A stretch of DNA of 64,000 nucleotides from Roseinatronobacter thiooxidans (GTDB lineage: Bacteria; Pseudomonadota; Alphaproteobacteria; Rhodobacterales; Rhodobacteraceae), in the NCBI RefSeq assembly GCF_001870675.1, contig NZ_MEHT01000046.1, positions 62,001 to 126,000 of the forward strand, in the 5' to 3' direction. The translations under genes and the position numbers were made by a program. The notes below the pieces were generated by a model. The model did not search any database and was not told the DNA's origin. It was given only the letters and a program-made list of their open reading frames with translations. Shown piece after piece: positions 17,322-27,836 of this stretch. Position 1 is the stretch's first letter. Each line of letters begins with the position of its first letter.

Positions 17322-18389
17322 TTAGCGGATAATCCGGTTCACATGCCCCATCTTGCGCCCTGCGCGCACCTCTGGCTTGCCGTATAAATGGACAGCCACA
17401 TCGCGCGTGCGCAGCAATTCGGGCACGCGGTCCAGATCATCGCCGATCAGGTTTTCCATCACCACATCCGCATGCCGCCCGCCATCGCCCAAGGGCAGGC
17501 CCGCAACCGCGCGGATATGCTGTTCAAACTGGTCGATGCTGCACCCGTTCTGCGTCCAATGGCCGGAATTATGGACGCGCGGGGCGATTTCATTGACGAT
17601 CAGCGCGTCCGGCGTGACAAACAACTCGACCCCCAGAACACCGACATAGTCCAGCGCATTCAGTATCTTGGCCGCCAGCAGAACCGCGTCGCTGCGCTGG
17701 CGCCCGTTCAGGCGCGCAGGCACGCGGGTTTCGCGCAAGATGCCCGCTTCATGCACATTTTCGCCCGGATCAAAGGCTGCAACCTCGCCCGTCACCCCAC
17801 GCGCGGCAATGACCGAGATTTCTTGCGAAAAGCTGACAAACCCCTCAAGGATCGCAGATGCGCCCTGCATCGCATCCCATGCGGGCTGGATATCGGCCGC
17901 AGTGTCGATCCGCGCCTGCCCTTTTCCGTCATAGCCCATGCGGCGGGTTTTCAGAATGGCAGGCATGCCAAGCTGGTCCACCGCGCGCGCCAGATCCTCG
18001 GGGCCATCGACAGGCGCAAAAGGTGCCGTCTCCAGCCCAAGGCTGCGCAGAAACTCTTTCTCGGTCAGCCGGTCCTGCGACACAGACAGCGCGCGGCGTC
18101 CGGGGCGGATGGGGCGCAAGGGTTCCAGCAGATCAAGGGTTGCAGTGGGGATATTCTCGAACTCGAAGGTAATAACATCGACCTGTGCTGCAAATTGCGC
18201 CAGCGCCTGCACATCCTCCCACGGGGCGGTTGTGACATGCTGGGCAACATGGCCCGCGGGCGGTTGGGGGCTTGGGTCATAGATGTGGCAGCGATAGCCC
18301 AAACGCGACGCCGCGACCGACAGCATGCGCCCCAATTGCCCACCGCCCAAGATGCCGATGACGCCGCCTTGTGCCAATGCCTCAGTCAT
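17322..18389 (-). CDS. purK: N5-carboxyaminoimidazole ribonucleotide synthase
   Basis: De novo purine synthesis: ATP-dependent carboxylation of aminoimidazole ribonucleotide to N5-CAIR. The 355-residue ATP-grasp enzyme starts [19 protein letters not shown], has [10 protein letters not shown] in the central domain and [14 protein letters not shown] at the active site. Its ATG lies inside the 3' end of purE (8-nt overlap), so the two are translationally coupled and their products act in sequence. It ends a two-gene purEK unit that faces the ALDH gene. Confidence 0.96.
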   Translation of the reverse strand: MTEALAQGGVIGILGGGQLGRMLSVAASRLGYRCHIYDPSPQPPAGHVAQHVTTAPWEDVQALAQFAAQVDVITFEFENIPTATLDLLEPLRPIRPGRRALSVSQDRLTEKEFLRSLGLETAPFAPVDGPEDLARAVDQLGMPAILKTRRMGYDGKGQARIDTAADIQPAWDAMQGASAILEGFVSFSQEISVIAARGVTGEVAAFDPGENVHEAGILRETRVPARLNGRQRSDAVLLAAKILNALDYVGVLGVELFVTPDALIVNEIAPRVHNSGHWTQNGCSIDQFEQHIRAVAGLPLGDGGRHADVVMENLIGDDLDRVPELLRTRDVAVHLYGKPEVRAGRKMGHVNRIIR

Positions 18390-18870
18390 CGCAGGGCACC
18401 TCGGGGATAGAGGCTGTCAGATCGGCGCGCCACTGGTCCAGACGCTGGGCCAATCCTGCGTCCTGCAACGCCAGAATGCCTGCCGCCATCAGCCCTGCAT
18501 TGGCAGCACCCGCCGCCCCGATGGCCATTGTTGCCACCGGATAGCCGCGCGGCATCTGCAAGATGGAATACAAGCTGTCCACACCTGACAAGGCTTTGGT
18601 CTGCACTGGCACGCCGATCACCGGCACGCGGGTTTTTGACGCCATCATGCCGGGCAAATGCGCCGCACCGCCTGCGCCTGCGATGATCACCTGCAAACCG
18701 CGCTCGACAGCACTGCGCCCATAGTCCCACAGCCTGTCCGGTGTGCGATGGGCGGAAACGATGCGCGTCTCGTAGCTGACTTTCAACTCATCAAGCAGTT
18801 GCGCGGCTTCGCGCAGTGTTGGCCAGTCAGACTGGCTGCCCATGATGATTCCTACCCGAATATCGGACAT
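18382..18870 (-). CDS. purE: N5-carboxyaminoimidazole ribonucleotide mutase
   Basis: It converts the PurK product N5-CAIR to CAIR. The 162-residue class I PurE is typical in size and motifs: [10 protein letters not shown] for substrate phosphate and carboxylate binding, the catalytic-His segment [21 protein letters not shown] and the C-terminal [14 protein letters not shown]. It is first in the purEK operon. The 60-nt upstream gap to the DUF465 gene shows no purine riboswitch that I can recognise. Confidence 0.96.
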   Translation of the reverse strand: MSDIRVGIIMGSQSDWPTLREAAQLLDELKVSYETRIVSAHRTPDRLWDYGRSAVERGLQVIIAGAGGAAHLPGMMASKTRVPVIGVPVQTKALSGVDSLYSILQMPRGYPVATMAIGAAGAANAGLMAAGILALQDAGLAQRLDQWRADLTASIPEVPCDD

Positions 18871-18930
18871 ATGGCCCCTCTTGGCTGGTTTTGCGCGACT
18901 ATACCAAGGCGCGGCACAGGCGCAATCGCA

Positions 18931-19149
18931 TCAGGCGATGATATCGGGGGTCAATTCATCTTCAATCCGCGCAATATGGTCTTTCAGCCTCAGCTTTTCT
19001 TTCTTCAGGCGCTGGATCGTCAGTTGCGCCCCCGGCCCCTGTTCCTGAAGGGCGGCAATCGCTTCATCAAGATCGCGGTGCTTCTGGCGCAACACTTCAA
19101 GTTTGACACGCAACATGTCTTCATGGCTCAGTTCCTGCGGAGAATTCAT
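18931..19149 (-). CDS. DUF465 (YdcH-like) small protein
   Basis: A 72-residue, highly charged, predominantly helical protein of the DUF465 family, with the internal motif VLRQKHRDLDEAIAAL followed by LKKEKLRLKDHIARIE, which would form an antiparallel coiled-coil hairpin. The function is unknown. ATG 19149 was preferred over a longer in-frame reading because family members start with a short Ser/Pro/Glu-rich segment there. It lies upstream of purE on the same strand with a 60-nt gap, and may be co-transcribed. Confidence 0.8.
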   Translation of the reverse strand: MNSPQELSHEDMLRVKLEVLRQKHRDLDEAIAALQEQGPGAQLTIQRLKKEKLRLKDHIARIEDELTPDIIA

Positions 19150-19243
19150 GGGCGCGATTCTGTTCCTGTTTCTTGTTGCGCGACGATAGCCGGAAAAACC
19201 CTGCGGCAAAAGCCTTTGATCGGGGCGGCGCGACAGCTTGCCT

Positions 19244-19272
19244 CTTGTGGTGCGCAGAAAGGGCACCATATT
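19244..19272 (+). promoter_or_regulatory. Candidate RpoH (heat-shock sigma) promoter of hsp20
   Basis: CTTG at 19244-19247 and CCATATT from 19266 are separated by 18 nt, close to the alphaproteobacterial RpoH consensus (CTTG, 17-18 nt, CyATAT). The hsp20 start codon is at 19340, leaving a leader of roughly 60 nt. Confidence 0.4.
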
Positions 19273-19339
19273 CTAAGTACATAGGGTCGCCGCATGCGGG
19301 GCCCGCAGCAATGTCGCTTACGAGAAAGGGCTGAAGCTG

Positions 19340-19756
19340 ATGACAAAACTGAATTTCCCGTCGCACCCGCTGCTGCTGGGGTTCGACAGGCTGGAGCGGC
19401 TGGTTGAACGCACGGCGCGGGCGGGAACGGATGGCTACCCGCCATTCAATATCGAAGTGACGGAACCGAACAAATTTCGCATCACACTGGCGCTGGCCGG
19501 TTTCCGCGAAGAGGATTTGTCGATCACAGTCGAGAAACGCCAGTTGCTGATTCACGGAAAACAGCAAGACCCCGACAAGGATACACGCGTGTTCCTGCAT
19601 CGTGGCATTGCGGCGCGCCAGTTCCAACGCGCCTTTGCACTGGCCGATGGTGTCGATGTGGCGCAGGCGCGTCTGGAAGACGGGCTTTTGCATATCGACC
19701 TGATGCGCAAGGAACCCGAAGACACTGTTCAGACAGTGCCCATAACCCGAGGCTGA
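19340..19756 (+). CDS. Hsp20 family small heat-shock protein (IbpA-like)
   Basis: A 138-residue ATP-independent holdase with the alpha-crystallin domain spanning about residues 32-125. Visible pieces are YPPFNIEVTEPNKFRITLAL, the strand GFREEDLSITVEKRQLLIHG, and the end-of-domain ARLEDGLLHIDLMRKEPE. The C-terminal V-P-I motif (TVPITRG) matches the I-x-I/V anchor used in oligomer assembly. It is followed 12 nt later by a DUF1150 gene, a constant partner in Rhodobacterales. A candidate RpoH promoter lies about 70-95 nt upstream. Confidence 0.92.
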   Translation: MTKLNFPSHPLLLGFDRLERLVERTARAGTDGYPPFNIEVTEPNKFRITLALAGFREEDLSITVEKRQLLIHGKQQDPDKDTRVFLHRGIAARQFQRAFALADGVDVAQARLEDGLLHIDLMRKEPEDTVQTVPITRG

Positions 19757-19767
19757 GAGGTAAGCAG

Positions 19768-19992
19768 ATGAATAGCGAATTTCCCATCAACACAACGGGT
19801 CGCCCGATTGCCTATGTCCGCCCGATCAAGGCAAGCGATCTGCCCGAAGAGATCCGTGACCAGTTGCCCGGCGTGACCGACCTGTATGCCATCCACCACG
19901 AGGAAGGCGAGCGGCTGGCACTGGTGACCGACCGCACAATGGCCTTTGTAATGGCCCGCCAGAATGACATGGAGCCGGTCAGCGTGCATTGA
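19768..19992 (+). CDS. DUF1150 family protein
   Basis: A 74-residue acidic protein matching the alphaproteobacterial DUF1150 family (RPIAYVRPIKASDLPEEIRD, then DLYAIHHEEGERLALVTDR). The function is unknown, but the family is repeatedly found directly after an Hsp20 gene, as here with a 12-nt gap, which suggests a proteostasis link. A strong intrinsic terminator follows at 20015. Confidence 0.85.
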   Translation: MNSEFPINTTGRPIAYVRPIKASDLPEEIRDQLPGVTDLYAIHHEEGERLALVTDRTMAFVMARQNDMEPVSVH

Positions 19993-20014
19993 CCGCCTCC
20001 CGGCCATGACCCCG

Positions 20015-20041
20015 AAAAGCGCCCCGAGGGGCGCTTTTTTC
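20015..20041 (+). terminator. Intrinsic terminator of the hsp20–DUF1150 operon
   Basis: AAAAGCGCCCC (20015-20025) and GGGGCGCTTTT (20028-20038) form an 11-bp perfect stem with a very tight loop, followed by a T run. Confidence 0.9.
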
Positions 20042-20064
20042 ATGCCGGTGTGCTTCGCTGGACC

Positions 20065-20094
20065 AAAAAAGGGCCGGGAAAACGCCCGGCCCTT
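20065..20094 (-). terminator. Intrinsic terminator of groESL
   Basis: Read on the minus strand, AAGGGCCGGG (20085-20094) pairs with CCCGGCCCTT (20069-20078) around a 6-nt loop and is followed by a T6 run, seen as A6 at 20065-20070 on the plus strand. It lies 28 nt after the groEL stop codon. Confidence 0.9.
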
Positions 20095-20121
20095 CGTCAA
20101 TAGTGGTGCTGTGGCAGCAGC

Positions 20122-21807
<1,686 letters not shown>

Positions 21808-21816
21808 TCAGCGAAA

Positions 21817-22104
21817 TCAGGCCATAATGCCCAGGATGTCGCTTTCTTTCATGATCAGCAGCTCTTCGCCGTCAATCGTCACTTCTGTGCCCGACCATTT
21901 GCCGAACAGAACGCGATCACCAGCTTTTACAGCCATATCGATCAGTTCGCCCGAATCCTTGCGCGCGCCTTCGCCTGTGGCGATGATTTCGCCTTCAGCG
22001 GGCTTTTCCTTGGCGCTTTCCGGAATGATCAGACCGCCTTTGGTTTTTTCGTCGCCTTCGACACGACGGACGAGAACACGGTCATGCAACGGTTTAAATG
22101 CCAT
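21817..22104 (-). CDS. groS: 10-kDa co-chaperonin GroES
   Basis: The lid of the GroEL chamber, 95 residues, typical length. It begins [20 protein letters not shown], contains the mobile loop region [17 protein letters not shown] that contacts GroEL, and ends with [13 protein letters not shown]. It is first in the groESL operon, with AAAGGAG upstream of the ATG and the HrcA-binding CIRCE element overlapping the predicted transcription start. Confidence 0.98.
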   Translation of the reverse strand: MAFKPLHDRVLVRRVEGDEKTKGGLIIPESAKEKPAEGEIIATGEGARKDSGELIDMAVKAGDRVLFGKWSGTEVTIDGEELLIMKESDILGIMA

Positions 22105-22140
22105 CTGAGAACGCTCCTTTGGTTCCAGGTTAAAATTCTG

Positions 22141-22167
22141 TTATCACTCGCACTGGTCGAGTGCTAA
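22141..22167 (-). promoter_or_regulatory. CIRCE element (HrcA operator) of groESL
   Basis: TTATCACTC (22141-22149), 9 nt, then GAGTGCTAA (22159-22167). This matches the CIRCE consensus TTAGCACTC-N9-GAGTGCTAA in 17 of 18 positions; the mismatch breaks one base pair of the dyad. It predicts HrcA repression and heat induction of groESL. Confidence 0.92.
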
Positions 22168-22174
22168 CGACGCA

Positions 22175-22203
22175 GAGATAGGGATGCGCGCCTTGCCTGT
22201 CAA
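22175..22203 (-). promoter_or_regulatory. Sigma-70 type promoter of groESL
   Basis: On the minus strand a perfect -35 TTGACA (22203-22198) is followed after 17 nt by TATCTC (22180-22175). The predicted start near 22168 falls at the edge of the CIRCE element, the usual arrangement for HrcA control. Confidence 0.75.
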
Positions 22204-22345
22204 CAGCATTATCTTTCAAAAAATACTTGCATCGTCGGGATGCGGCTTTGGGCCTTGCACAGCGTGACAAGCGCCGCAACCAAAGCTATAAGCAGCGCGA
22301 AACATGCCTTTGGCATATGCCATCACAACACACGGAATTGCAGCG

Positions 22346-23263
22346 ATGATCAAAGTTTTCGGCCATTACTCTCCCGATACCGACTCGACCGGCTCGCCCC
22401 TGATCTGGGCGTGGTATCTGACCCAGATCAAAAACACCCCCGCCGAGGCCGTGTTGCTGGGCCAGCCCAATACCGAAGCCAAGTTCGCGCTGGAACATTG
22501 GGGCTTTGAGCAACCGGAAATCCTGCAAGATCTGGGCGCGGGCACACCTGTTGTGATTGTGGACACCAACAACCCGGACGAGTTGCCAAAGAATATCAAT
22601 GATGCCGATATTCAGGGAATCATCGACCACCACAAACTTGTGGGCGGGCTGGAAACCAAAGGCCCGATTGATATTACCATTCGCCCCCTCGCCTGCACCG
22701 CCACGCTGATGTATGAGTTGATCGGCAAGCACATGGCGCAGGCCCCGCGCGGGGTGAAGGGCATGATGCTGTCTTGCATCCTGTCGGACACGCTTGAATT
22801 CCGCTCTCCGACCACCACACAGACCGACCGTGCGGTGGCGCATGCGCTGGCCGAGGAACTGGGCGTTGATATTGGCGATCTGGCCACACAGATGTTTGCC
22901 GCGAAATCCGATGTGTCGGCCTTTTCCGATGCGGAATTGCTGAAGATGGACGCCAAGAAATACAAGGTTGGCGACAAGACGTTCCGCATCTCGGTTCTGG
23001 AAACCACTGCGCCCGATCAAATTTTATCGCGCAAGGATGCGCTTGTGGCTGCCATGCCCGCTGTCGCCGCCGAAGATGGCGCGGATGAGGTGATGCTGTT
23101 TGTTATCGACATTCTGAACGAAGAAGCCACGTTGCTGGTGCCAAATGATCTGGTGCGCACTGTTGCTGAAAAATCCTTCAACGTCACGGTTGCGGGCGAT
23201 TCCATTGTGCTGCCCGGCGTCATGAGCCGCAAAAAGCAGATCATTCCGGTGCTGACACAGTGA
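22346..23263 (+). CDS. ppaC: Manganese-dependent (family II) inorganic pyrophosphatase
   Basis: It hydrolyses pyrophosphate to phosphate. The 305-residue protein has the DHH-family layout: metal-binding FGHYSPDTDSTGS at the N-terminus, DTNNPDEL, the DHH motif in IDHHKLVGG, and the DHHA2 domain ending in the substrate-binding SRKKQ. ATG 22346 was chosen because family members begin two residues before VFGH; the upstream in-frame extension is unsupported. It overlaps the next gene by 4 nt (GTGA). No CBS or DRTGG regulatory insertion is present. Confidence 0.93.
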   Translation: MIKVFGHYSPDTDSTGSPLIWAWYLTQIKNTPAEAVLLGQPNTEAKFALEHWGFEQPEILQDLGAGTPVVIVDTNNPDELPKNINDADIQGIIDHHKLVGGLETKGPIDITIRPLACTATLMYELIGKHMAQAPRGVKGMMLSCILSDTLEFRSPTTTQTDRAVAHALAEELGVDIGDLATQMFAAKSDVSAFSDAELLKMDAKKYKVGDKTFRISVLETTAPDQILSRKDALVAAMPAVAAEDGADEVMLFVIDILNEEATLLVPNDLVRTVAEKSFNVTVAGDSIVLPGVMSRKKQIIPVLTQ

Positions 23264-24141
23264 CACGCATCCTCTCAGACTTTGCCGAGATTTCGGCCAA
23301 CTATAATCTGGCCTTGGTTGATCTGTGGGGCTGCGTGCATAATGGCCAGCGGGTGTATCCCGCCGCCGAAGCGGCGCTTCAGGCGTTTCGCAAGGCGGGG
23401 GGCTGCGTGGTGCTGGTCACCAACTCGCCCCGCCCGACAATCGGGGTGCAAAAGCAGCTGGATGCGATGGGCCTTGCAAAAGACGCCTATGATGGCATCG
23501 CCACCTCTGGCGATGCGGCGCAGGCGGGCATGCTGACAGGTGCTGTCGGGCGGCGCGTCTGGCATCTGGGGCCGGAAAAGGATGATGGCTTCTTCACCAA
23601 GCTGCCCGACTGGGCCAAGGACCACCCCCCGATCGAGCGTGTGCCCTTTGACGAGGCCGAGGGCATTGTCTGCACCGGCCCTTTCAACGAAATGGAAGAG
23701 ACGCCGGAAGATTATCGCGGGCGCTTTCTGTCGGCCAAGGTGAGGGGGTTGAAACTGCTTTGCGCCAATCCTGATCTTATCGTCGATTATGGCGACACGC
23801 GCATCTATTGCGCTGGTGCCTTGGCGCAGCTGTATGACCAGATGGGCGGCGAGAGCTTCTATTTCGGCAAACCCCACCCGCCCATCTATGATCTGGCGCG
23901 GCGGGTTGCGACGCAAACAGGGCTGAAGTTTTCCGAAGACCGCACGATTGCCATTGGTGACGGGATCGGCACCGACATCAAGGGTGGCATGGTCGAAGGG
24001 TTCGACACCCTGTTCATCACCGGCGGGCTTGCTGCCAGTGAATTCGGCACAGATGTCGAAAACCCCGATGCGGCCTTGCTGGACGGCTGGATTGGCGCAC
24101 AAGACATGCGGCCGACATTCGCCATAGGCCGCCTGCGCTAA
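23260..24141 (+). CDS. HAD superfamily subfamily IIA hydrolase (TIGR01459 type)
   Basis: A 293-residue sugar-phosphatase-like hydrolase. The nucleophile motif reads VDLWGCVHNG, the form typical of TIGR01459, with cap insertion C2A in the middle. Motif II is in LVTNSPRP, and motif IV is in IAIGDGIGTDIKGG, which binds Mg2+. The GTG start overlaps the pyrophosphatase stop codon by 4 nt, suggesting coupled expression. The substrate is unknown; related enzymes act on small phosphate esters such as p-nitrophenyl phosphate or sugar phosphates. Confidence 0.85.
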   Translation: MTRILSDFAEISANYNLALVDLWGCVHNGQRVYPAAEAALQAFRKAGGCVVLVTNSPRPTIGVQKQLDAMGLAKDAYDGIATSGDAAQAGMLTGAVGRRVWHLGPEKDDGFFTKLPDWAKDHPPIERVPFDEAEGIVCTGPFNEMEETPEDYRGRFLSAKVRGLKLLCANPDLIVDYGDTRIYCAGALAQLYDQMGGESFYFGKPHPPIYDLARRVATQTGLKFSEDRTIAIGDGIGTDIKGGMVEGFDTLFITGGLAASEFGTDVENPDAALLDGWIGAQDMRPTFAIGRLR

Positions 24142-24163
24142 GCCTGACCGCTTCTGCCTGAAC

Positions 24164-24192
24164 ACGCCCCGTCCCATGGTCGGGGCGTTTTT
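24164..24192 (+). terminator. Intrinsic terminator after the HAD hydrolase gene
   Basis: ACGCCCCG (24164-24171) and CGGGGCGT (24181-24188) form an 8-bp stem with a 9-nt loop followed by TTTT. It closes the ppaC–HAD unit. Confidence 0.85.
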
Positions 24193-24227
24193 CATCCGCC
24201 CCTGCGACACCACGCCGCGCAACAAAA

Positions 24228-24256
24228 TTACCGCATTTTTGCCACTTTGGTATGAT
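24228..24256 (+). promoter_or_regulatory. Candidate promoter of the MaoC–ribF unit
   Basis: TTACCG (24228-24233), 17 nt, TATGAT (24251-24256). The leader to the ATG at 24348 is about 85 nt and contains a perfect 7-bp inverted repeat TGATCGG (24287-24293) and CCGATCA (24313-24319). Confidence 0.45.
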
Positions 24257-24347
24257 TATTACGCAAGGCAGTTGCGCAAAAGGCCATGATCGGCTATTGC
24301 TGCACCGCAACACCGATCAGGATTCGCGTTTCAGAAGGGTACAAGCA

Positions 24348-24806
24348 ATGTTGGACAACGGTATGAATGACAACCTTCCCCGTGGCACCATTTGCATCGA
24401 GGATCTCGAAATCGGGATGATGCGCTACCTGCGCAAGGAAATCACCAACCGCGACATTGAACTGTTTGCCGAAGTCTCGACCGACCGGAACCCGGTGCAT
24501 CTGGACGATGACTATGCCCAAGACACCATTTTTGAAGGCCGCATCGCGCATGGCATGCTGACTGCGGGTCTTATCTCGGCGGTGATCGGCGAACAGCTGC
24601 CCGGCCATGGTACGATCTATATGGGCCAGACGCTGAAATTCATGGCCCCAGTCCGCCCCGGCGATGTGGTGCTGGCCGAAGTCAAAGTGCTGACCATTGA
24701 CTATGCGAAACGGCGCGTCACACTTGAATGTCGCTGCATGGTAGGGGATATGACTGTCCTGAAGGGCGAAGCCACAGTATTGGCACCAAGCCGCAAATTC
24801 GACTAA
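24348..24806 (+). CDS. MaoC family (R)-hydratase-like dehydratase
   Basis: A 152-residue hot-dog-fold protein. The hydratase-2 active site is clear: STDRNPVHLDDDYA carries the catalytic Asp and His, followed by EGRIAHGMLTAGLISAV and the strand YMGQTLKFMAPVRPGDVV. Such enzymes hydrate enoyl-CoA or act on related thioesters; the exact substrate is not shown. ATG 24348 is used, behind AGAAGGG; an in-frame ATG at 24363 is possible. It ends 29 nt before ribF and may share its transcript. Confidence 0.88.
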   Translation: MLDNGMNDNLPRGTICIEDLEIGMMRYLRKEITNRDIELFAEVSTDRNPVHLDDDYAQDTIFEGRIAHGMLTAGLISAVIGEQLPGHGTIYMGQTLKFMAPVRPGDVVLAEVKVLTIDYAKRRVTLECRCMVGDMTVLKGEATVLAPSRKFD

Positions 24807-24835
24807 GGGCGGGCGCGATGCCCCGCAGGGGGCAG

Positions 24836-25753
24836 ATGCAGAGATTTCACCATTGGCGCGACCCACAGCCCGCTGACAAGGGTGCCTCGGTTGCGATGGG
24901 CAATTTCGATGGTGTGCATCGCGGCCACCAACGCGTGATCGATCTGGCGCGCCGCCCCGATGCACCCTTGGGGATTATCTGTTTCGAGCCGCACCCGCGC
25001 GAATTCTTCGCCCCCGACGCCCCCCCATTCCGCCTGATGAGTTCCGAGACACGCGCCAACCGGCTGGCGCGGATCGGGGTAGAACGCCTGTACGAGCTGC
25101 CCTTCGGGCGCGAAATGTCCAGCTTCACCGCCGAGGAATTCGCCCGCGAGGTTCTGGCGCAGGGGCTTGGTGTGGGCCATGTCGTGGTGGGCGCGGATTT
25201 CTGTTTTGGCAAGGGGCGGCAGGGCAAAGCCAGCGATCTGGAACGCCTTGGCCGGGAATTGGGGTTTGAGGTCACGATAGCCCCCCTGCTGGCCGAAGGG
25301 GATCAGGTGTTCTCCTCTACCGCGATCCGGCAGGCCATCACCGAAGGGCGCACACGCGACGCCGCCGACATGCTGGGCCATTGGCACCGCATAGATGGCG
25401 AGGTACTGCACGGCGAAAAGCGCGGGCGCGAATTGGGGTATCCCACTGCGAATATGTCCATCACCGGCCTGCACCCGCCGCGCTTTGGCGTCTATGCCGT
25501 GCTGGTCGATGTGCCGGAACAAGGGCAGTTCCACGGGGTCGCCTCGATCGGGGTGCGGCCGATGTTCGGGGAAAACCTGCCCAATCTTGAAAGCCATCTG
25601 TTCGACTTCAAGGGTGATCTGTACGGGCAACACCTGTCAGTCGCCCTCATCGCGCATCTGCGCGACGAGATGCGCTTTGACAGTCTAGAGGGGCTGATCA
25701 CCCAGATGGATGCAGACAGCGCACAGGCCCGCGCCATTCTGGGCGCACTATAG
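24836..25753 (+). CDS. ribF: Bifunctional riboflavin kinase/FAD synthetase
   Basis: It makes FMN and then FAD from riboflavin. Of 305 residues, the N-terminal half is the FMN adenylyltransferase with VAMGNFDGVHRGHQRVIDLA and the STAIRQAI segment. The C-terminal half is the flavokinase with GRELGYPTANM and the region around ESHLFDF. I chose ATG 24836 because AGGGGG lies just upstream and the family's N-terminal length fits; an in-frame ATG at 24818 is possible. Only 6 nt separate its stop codon from that of convergent prfC. Confidence 0.95.
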   Translation: MQRFHHWRDPQPADKGASVAMGNFDGVHRGHQRVIDLARRPDAPLGIICFEPHPREFFAPDAPPFRLMSSETRANRLARIGVERLYELPFGREMSSFTAEEFAREVLAQGLGVGHVVVGADFCFGKGRQGKASDLERLGRELGFEVTIAPLLAEGDQVFSSTAIRQAITEGRTRDAADMLGHWHRIDGEVLHGEKRGRELGYPTANMSITGLHPPRFGVYAVLVDVPEQGQFHGVASIGVRPMFGENLPNLESHLFDFKGDLYGQHLSVALIAHLRDEMRFDSLEGLITQMDADSAQARAILGAL

Positions 25754-25759
25754 CCCCGG

Positions 25760-27370
25760 TCAGGTGCCGTGCATTTCCTTGATCGCGGTCAGGCGGATGT
25801 CGGGGTAATCGCGGCCCACGCGGTCGATATCCCATTGCAGGCGGGTCATGAAAACCGGGTCGCCATCGGTATCAGTGGCCATATGCTGTTTGTTGGCGGC
25901 AGTGAATTTCTCGACCGCCAGCTTTTCACCCGCCACCCAACGCGCCGAGGTGAATTGAGTAGGCTCGAACCGCACTGGCAGGCCATATTCCAACTCGATC
26001 CGGCTGGCCAACACCTCGTATTGCAACTGCCCCACCACCCCCACGATAAAGCCTGACCCGAAAACCGGCTTGAACACTTTGGCCGCGCCTTCTTCGGCGA
26101 ATTGGGTCAGCGCCTTGTCCAGATGCTTGGCTTTCATCGGGTCGCCCGCGCGGCAGGCTTGCAGCAATTCGGGCGCGAAGGACGGGATGCCGGTGAAACG
26201 CAGCGCCTCGCCCTCGGTCAGGGCGTCGCCAATGCGCAACTGGCCGTGGTTGGGAATGCCGATAATGTCGCCTGCCCACGCCTCTTCCGCCAATTCACGG
26301 TCAGCGGCCAGAAACAGCACAGGGCTTGCCACGGTCATCTGCTTTTTGGACCGCACATGCGTCAGCTTCATTCCGCGTTCAAAATGGCCAGAGGCAAGGC
26401 GCACAAAGGCCACGCGGTCGCGGTGCTTGGGGTCCATATTGGCCTGCACCTTGAAGACAAAACCCGTCACCTTGTCTTCTTCGGGCGCAATCTGGCGGCT
26501 TTCGGCTTTTTGTATCTGGGGTTCGGGCGCATAGGCGGCGATACCGTCCATCAATTCCTTCACCCCGAAAGAATTGATCGCAGAGCCGAACCAGATGGGT
26601 GTCAGATGCCCTTCAAGCACCGATTTCGGGTTCAAGGGCGGCAGCAATTCGCGCGCCATCTCGACCTCTTCGCGCAGCTGCGCCAGCAGGTCGGCGGGGA
26701 TATGCGCCTCCATCGCGGGGTCGTCCAGACCTTCCAGCACGATGGTTGCGCCCACCTTGTTGCGGTCGGCGCGGTCCATCAGTTCCAGCCGGTTGCGCAG
26801 CAGGTCATAGCAGCCCAGAAATTCAGCCCCGCGCCCGATGGGCCAGCTTGCTGGCGTCACGTCAATGGCAAGGTTTTGCTGGATTTCGTCAATGATGTCG
26901 AAGGTTTCGCGGCTCTCTCTGTCCATCTTGTTACAAAATGTCAGGATCGGCAGGTCGCGCAAGCGGCACACCTCGAACAATTTGCGGGTCTGGGATTCGA
27001 CGCCTTTGGCCCCGTCAATCACCATCACGGCCGCATCCACAGCCGTCAGCGTGCGATATGTATCTTCCGAGAAATCCGAGTGGCCCGGCGTATCGACCAG
27101 ATTGAAGCGGTATTTCCCGAAATCAAACGACATGGCCGAGGCCGAGACAGAAATGCCCCGATCCTTTTCCATTTGCATGAAATCCGAGCGCGTGCGCCGC
27201 GCCTCGCCCTTGGCGCGCACCTGCCCCGCCATCTGGATCGCACCGCCAAACAGCAGGAATTTTTCAGTCAGCGTCGTCTTGCCCGCATCAGGATGCGAGA
27301 TGATGGCGAAGGTGCGGCGCCGCGCGATTTCGGGCGACAAGTCTGGGCGGTTTTGTGCGTGATCCAACAT
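25760..27370 (-). CDS. prfC: Peptide chain release factor 3
   Basis: This translational GTPase recycles RF1 and RF2 from the ribosome after termination. Its 536 residues are normal for the family. G1 is SHPDAGKTTLTEK, G3 is DTPGHSDFSEDTYR and G4 is FCNKMDRES, and the RF3-specific C-terminal region follows (around GVVGQLQYEVLASRIELEYG). It is on the minus strand, downstream of a DksA-like gene by 36 nt, and converges on ribF with almost no gap. Confidence 0.96.
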   Translation of the reverse strand: MLDHAQNRPDLSPEIARRRTFAIISHPDAGKTTLTEKFLLFGGAIQMAGQVRAKGEARRTRSDFMQMEKDRGISVSASAMSFDFGKYRFNLVDTPGHSDFSEDTYRTLTAVDAAVMVIDGAKGVESQTRKLFEVCRLRDLPILTFCNKMDRESRETFDIIDEIQQNLAIDVTPASWPIGRGAEFLGCYDLLRNRLELMDRADRNKVGATIVLEGLDDPAMEAHIPADLLAQLREEVEMARELLPPLNPKSVLEGHLTPIWFGSAINSFGVKELMDGIAAYAPEPQIQKAESRQIAPEEDKVTGFVFKVQANMDPKHRDRVAFVRLASGHFERGMKLTHVRSKKQMTVASPVLFLAADRELAEEAWAGDIIGIPNHGQLRIGDALTEGEALRFTGIPSFAPELLQACRAGDPMKAKHLDKALTQFAEEGAAKVFKPVFGSGFIVGVVGQLQYEVLASRIELEYGLPVRFEPTQFTSARWVAGEKLAVEKFTAANKQHMATDTDGDPVFMTRLQWDIDRVGRDYPDIRLTAIKEMHGT

Positions 27371-27406
27371 GGCGCGCGTATACGGCCAGACACAGGCCCG
27401 CGCAAG

Positions 27407-27724
27407 TTATTGCGCGCAGTTCCGGCAGAAGGGGGTGGCGGGCAACAGGTCCAGCCGCTGTTCGCTGATATCGTTGCCACATGTCACACAGAACCCGTAT
27501 TCGCCCGCCTCAATACGCTTTAGCGCCGCGTCCAGCATCAGGATTTCTTTTTGCGCCGCAAGGCCCAAGGCTTCCAGCGTTTCATCCTCTTCATGCTCAA
27601 CCGCGTTGTCTTCCCAATCGGGGCTGCCATGTGCACCAAGTTCCTGATCGACGGAACTCATGCGGGCCATCAACTCCAGTCGGCGGTCCTTGATCTGGGC
27701 AGTGCGTGCGGCGATGTCGGTCAT
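27407..27724 (-). CDS. DksA/TraR-type C4 zinc-finger protein
   Basis: A 105-residue protein with a helical N-terminal segment and a four-Cys zinc finger ([14 protein letters not shown], then TPFCRNC) at residues 79-103. It resembles short DksA-like proteins that bind RNA polymerase. The coiled-coil tip is acidic ([19 protein letters not shown]), but the two Asp residues of true DksA are not clearly conserved. ATG 27724 is preferred over ATG 27733, because the AAGG element is 8 nt from the former and too close to the latter. It is divergent from hisF and upstream of prfC. Confidence 0.85.
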   Translation of the reverse strand: MTDIAARTAQIKDRRLELMARMSSVDQELGAHGSPDWEDNAVEHEEDETLEALGLAAQKEILMLDAALKRIEAGEYGFCVTCGNDISEQRLDLLPATPFCRNCAQ

Positions 27725-27836
27725 GATTGGCATTCCTTTTTGGTATTCAACAATCTTGCGCCAGTTTCGTGCCCATGTCCTTGATCCGCATCAAATCCCC
27801 CTTTTCGTGGCCGCGCCCGCAGGCTATGACAACGCC

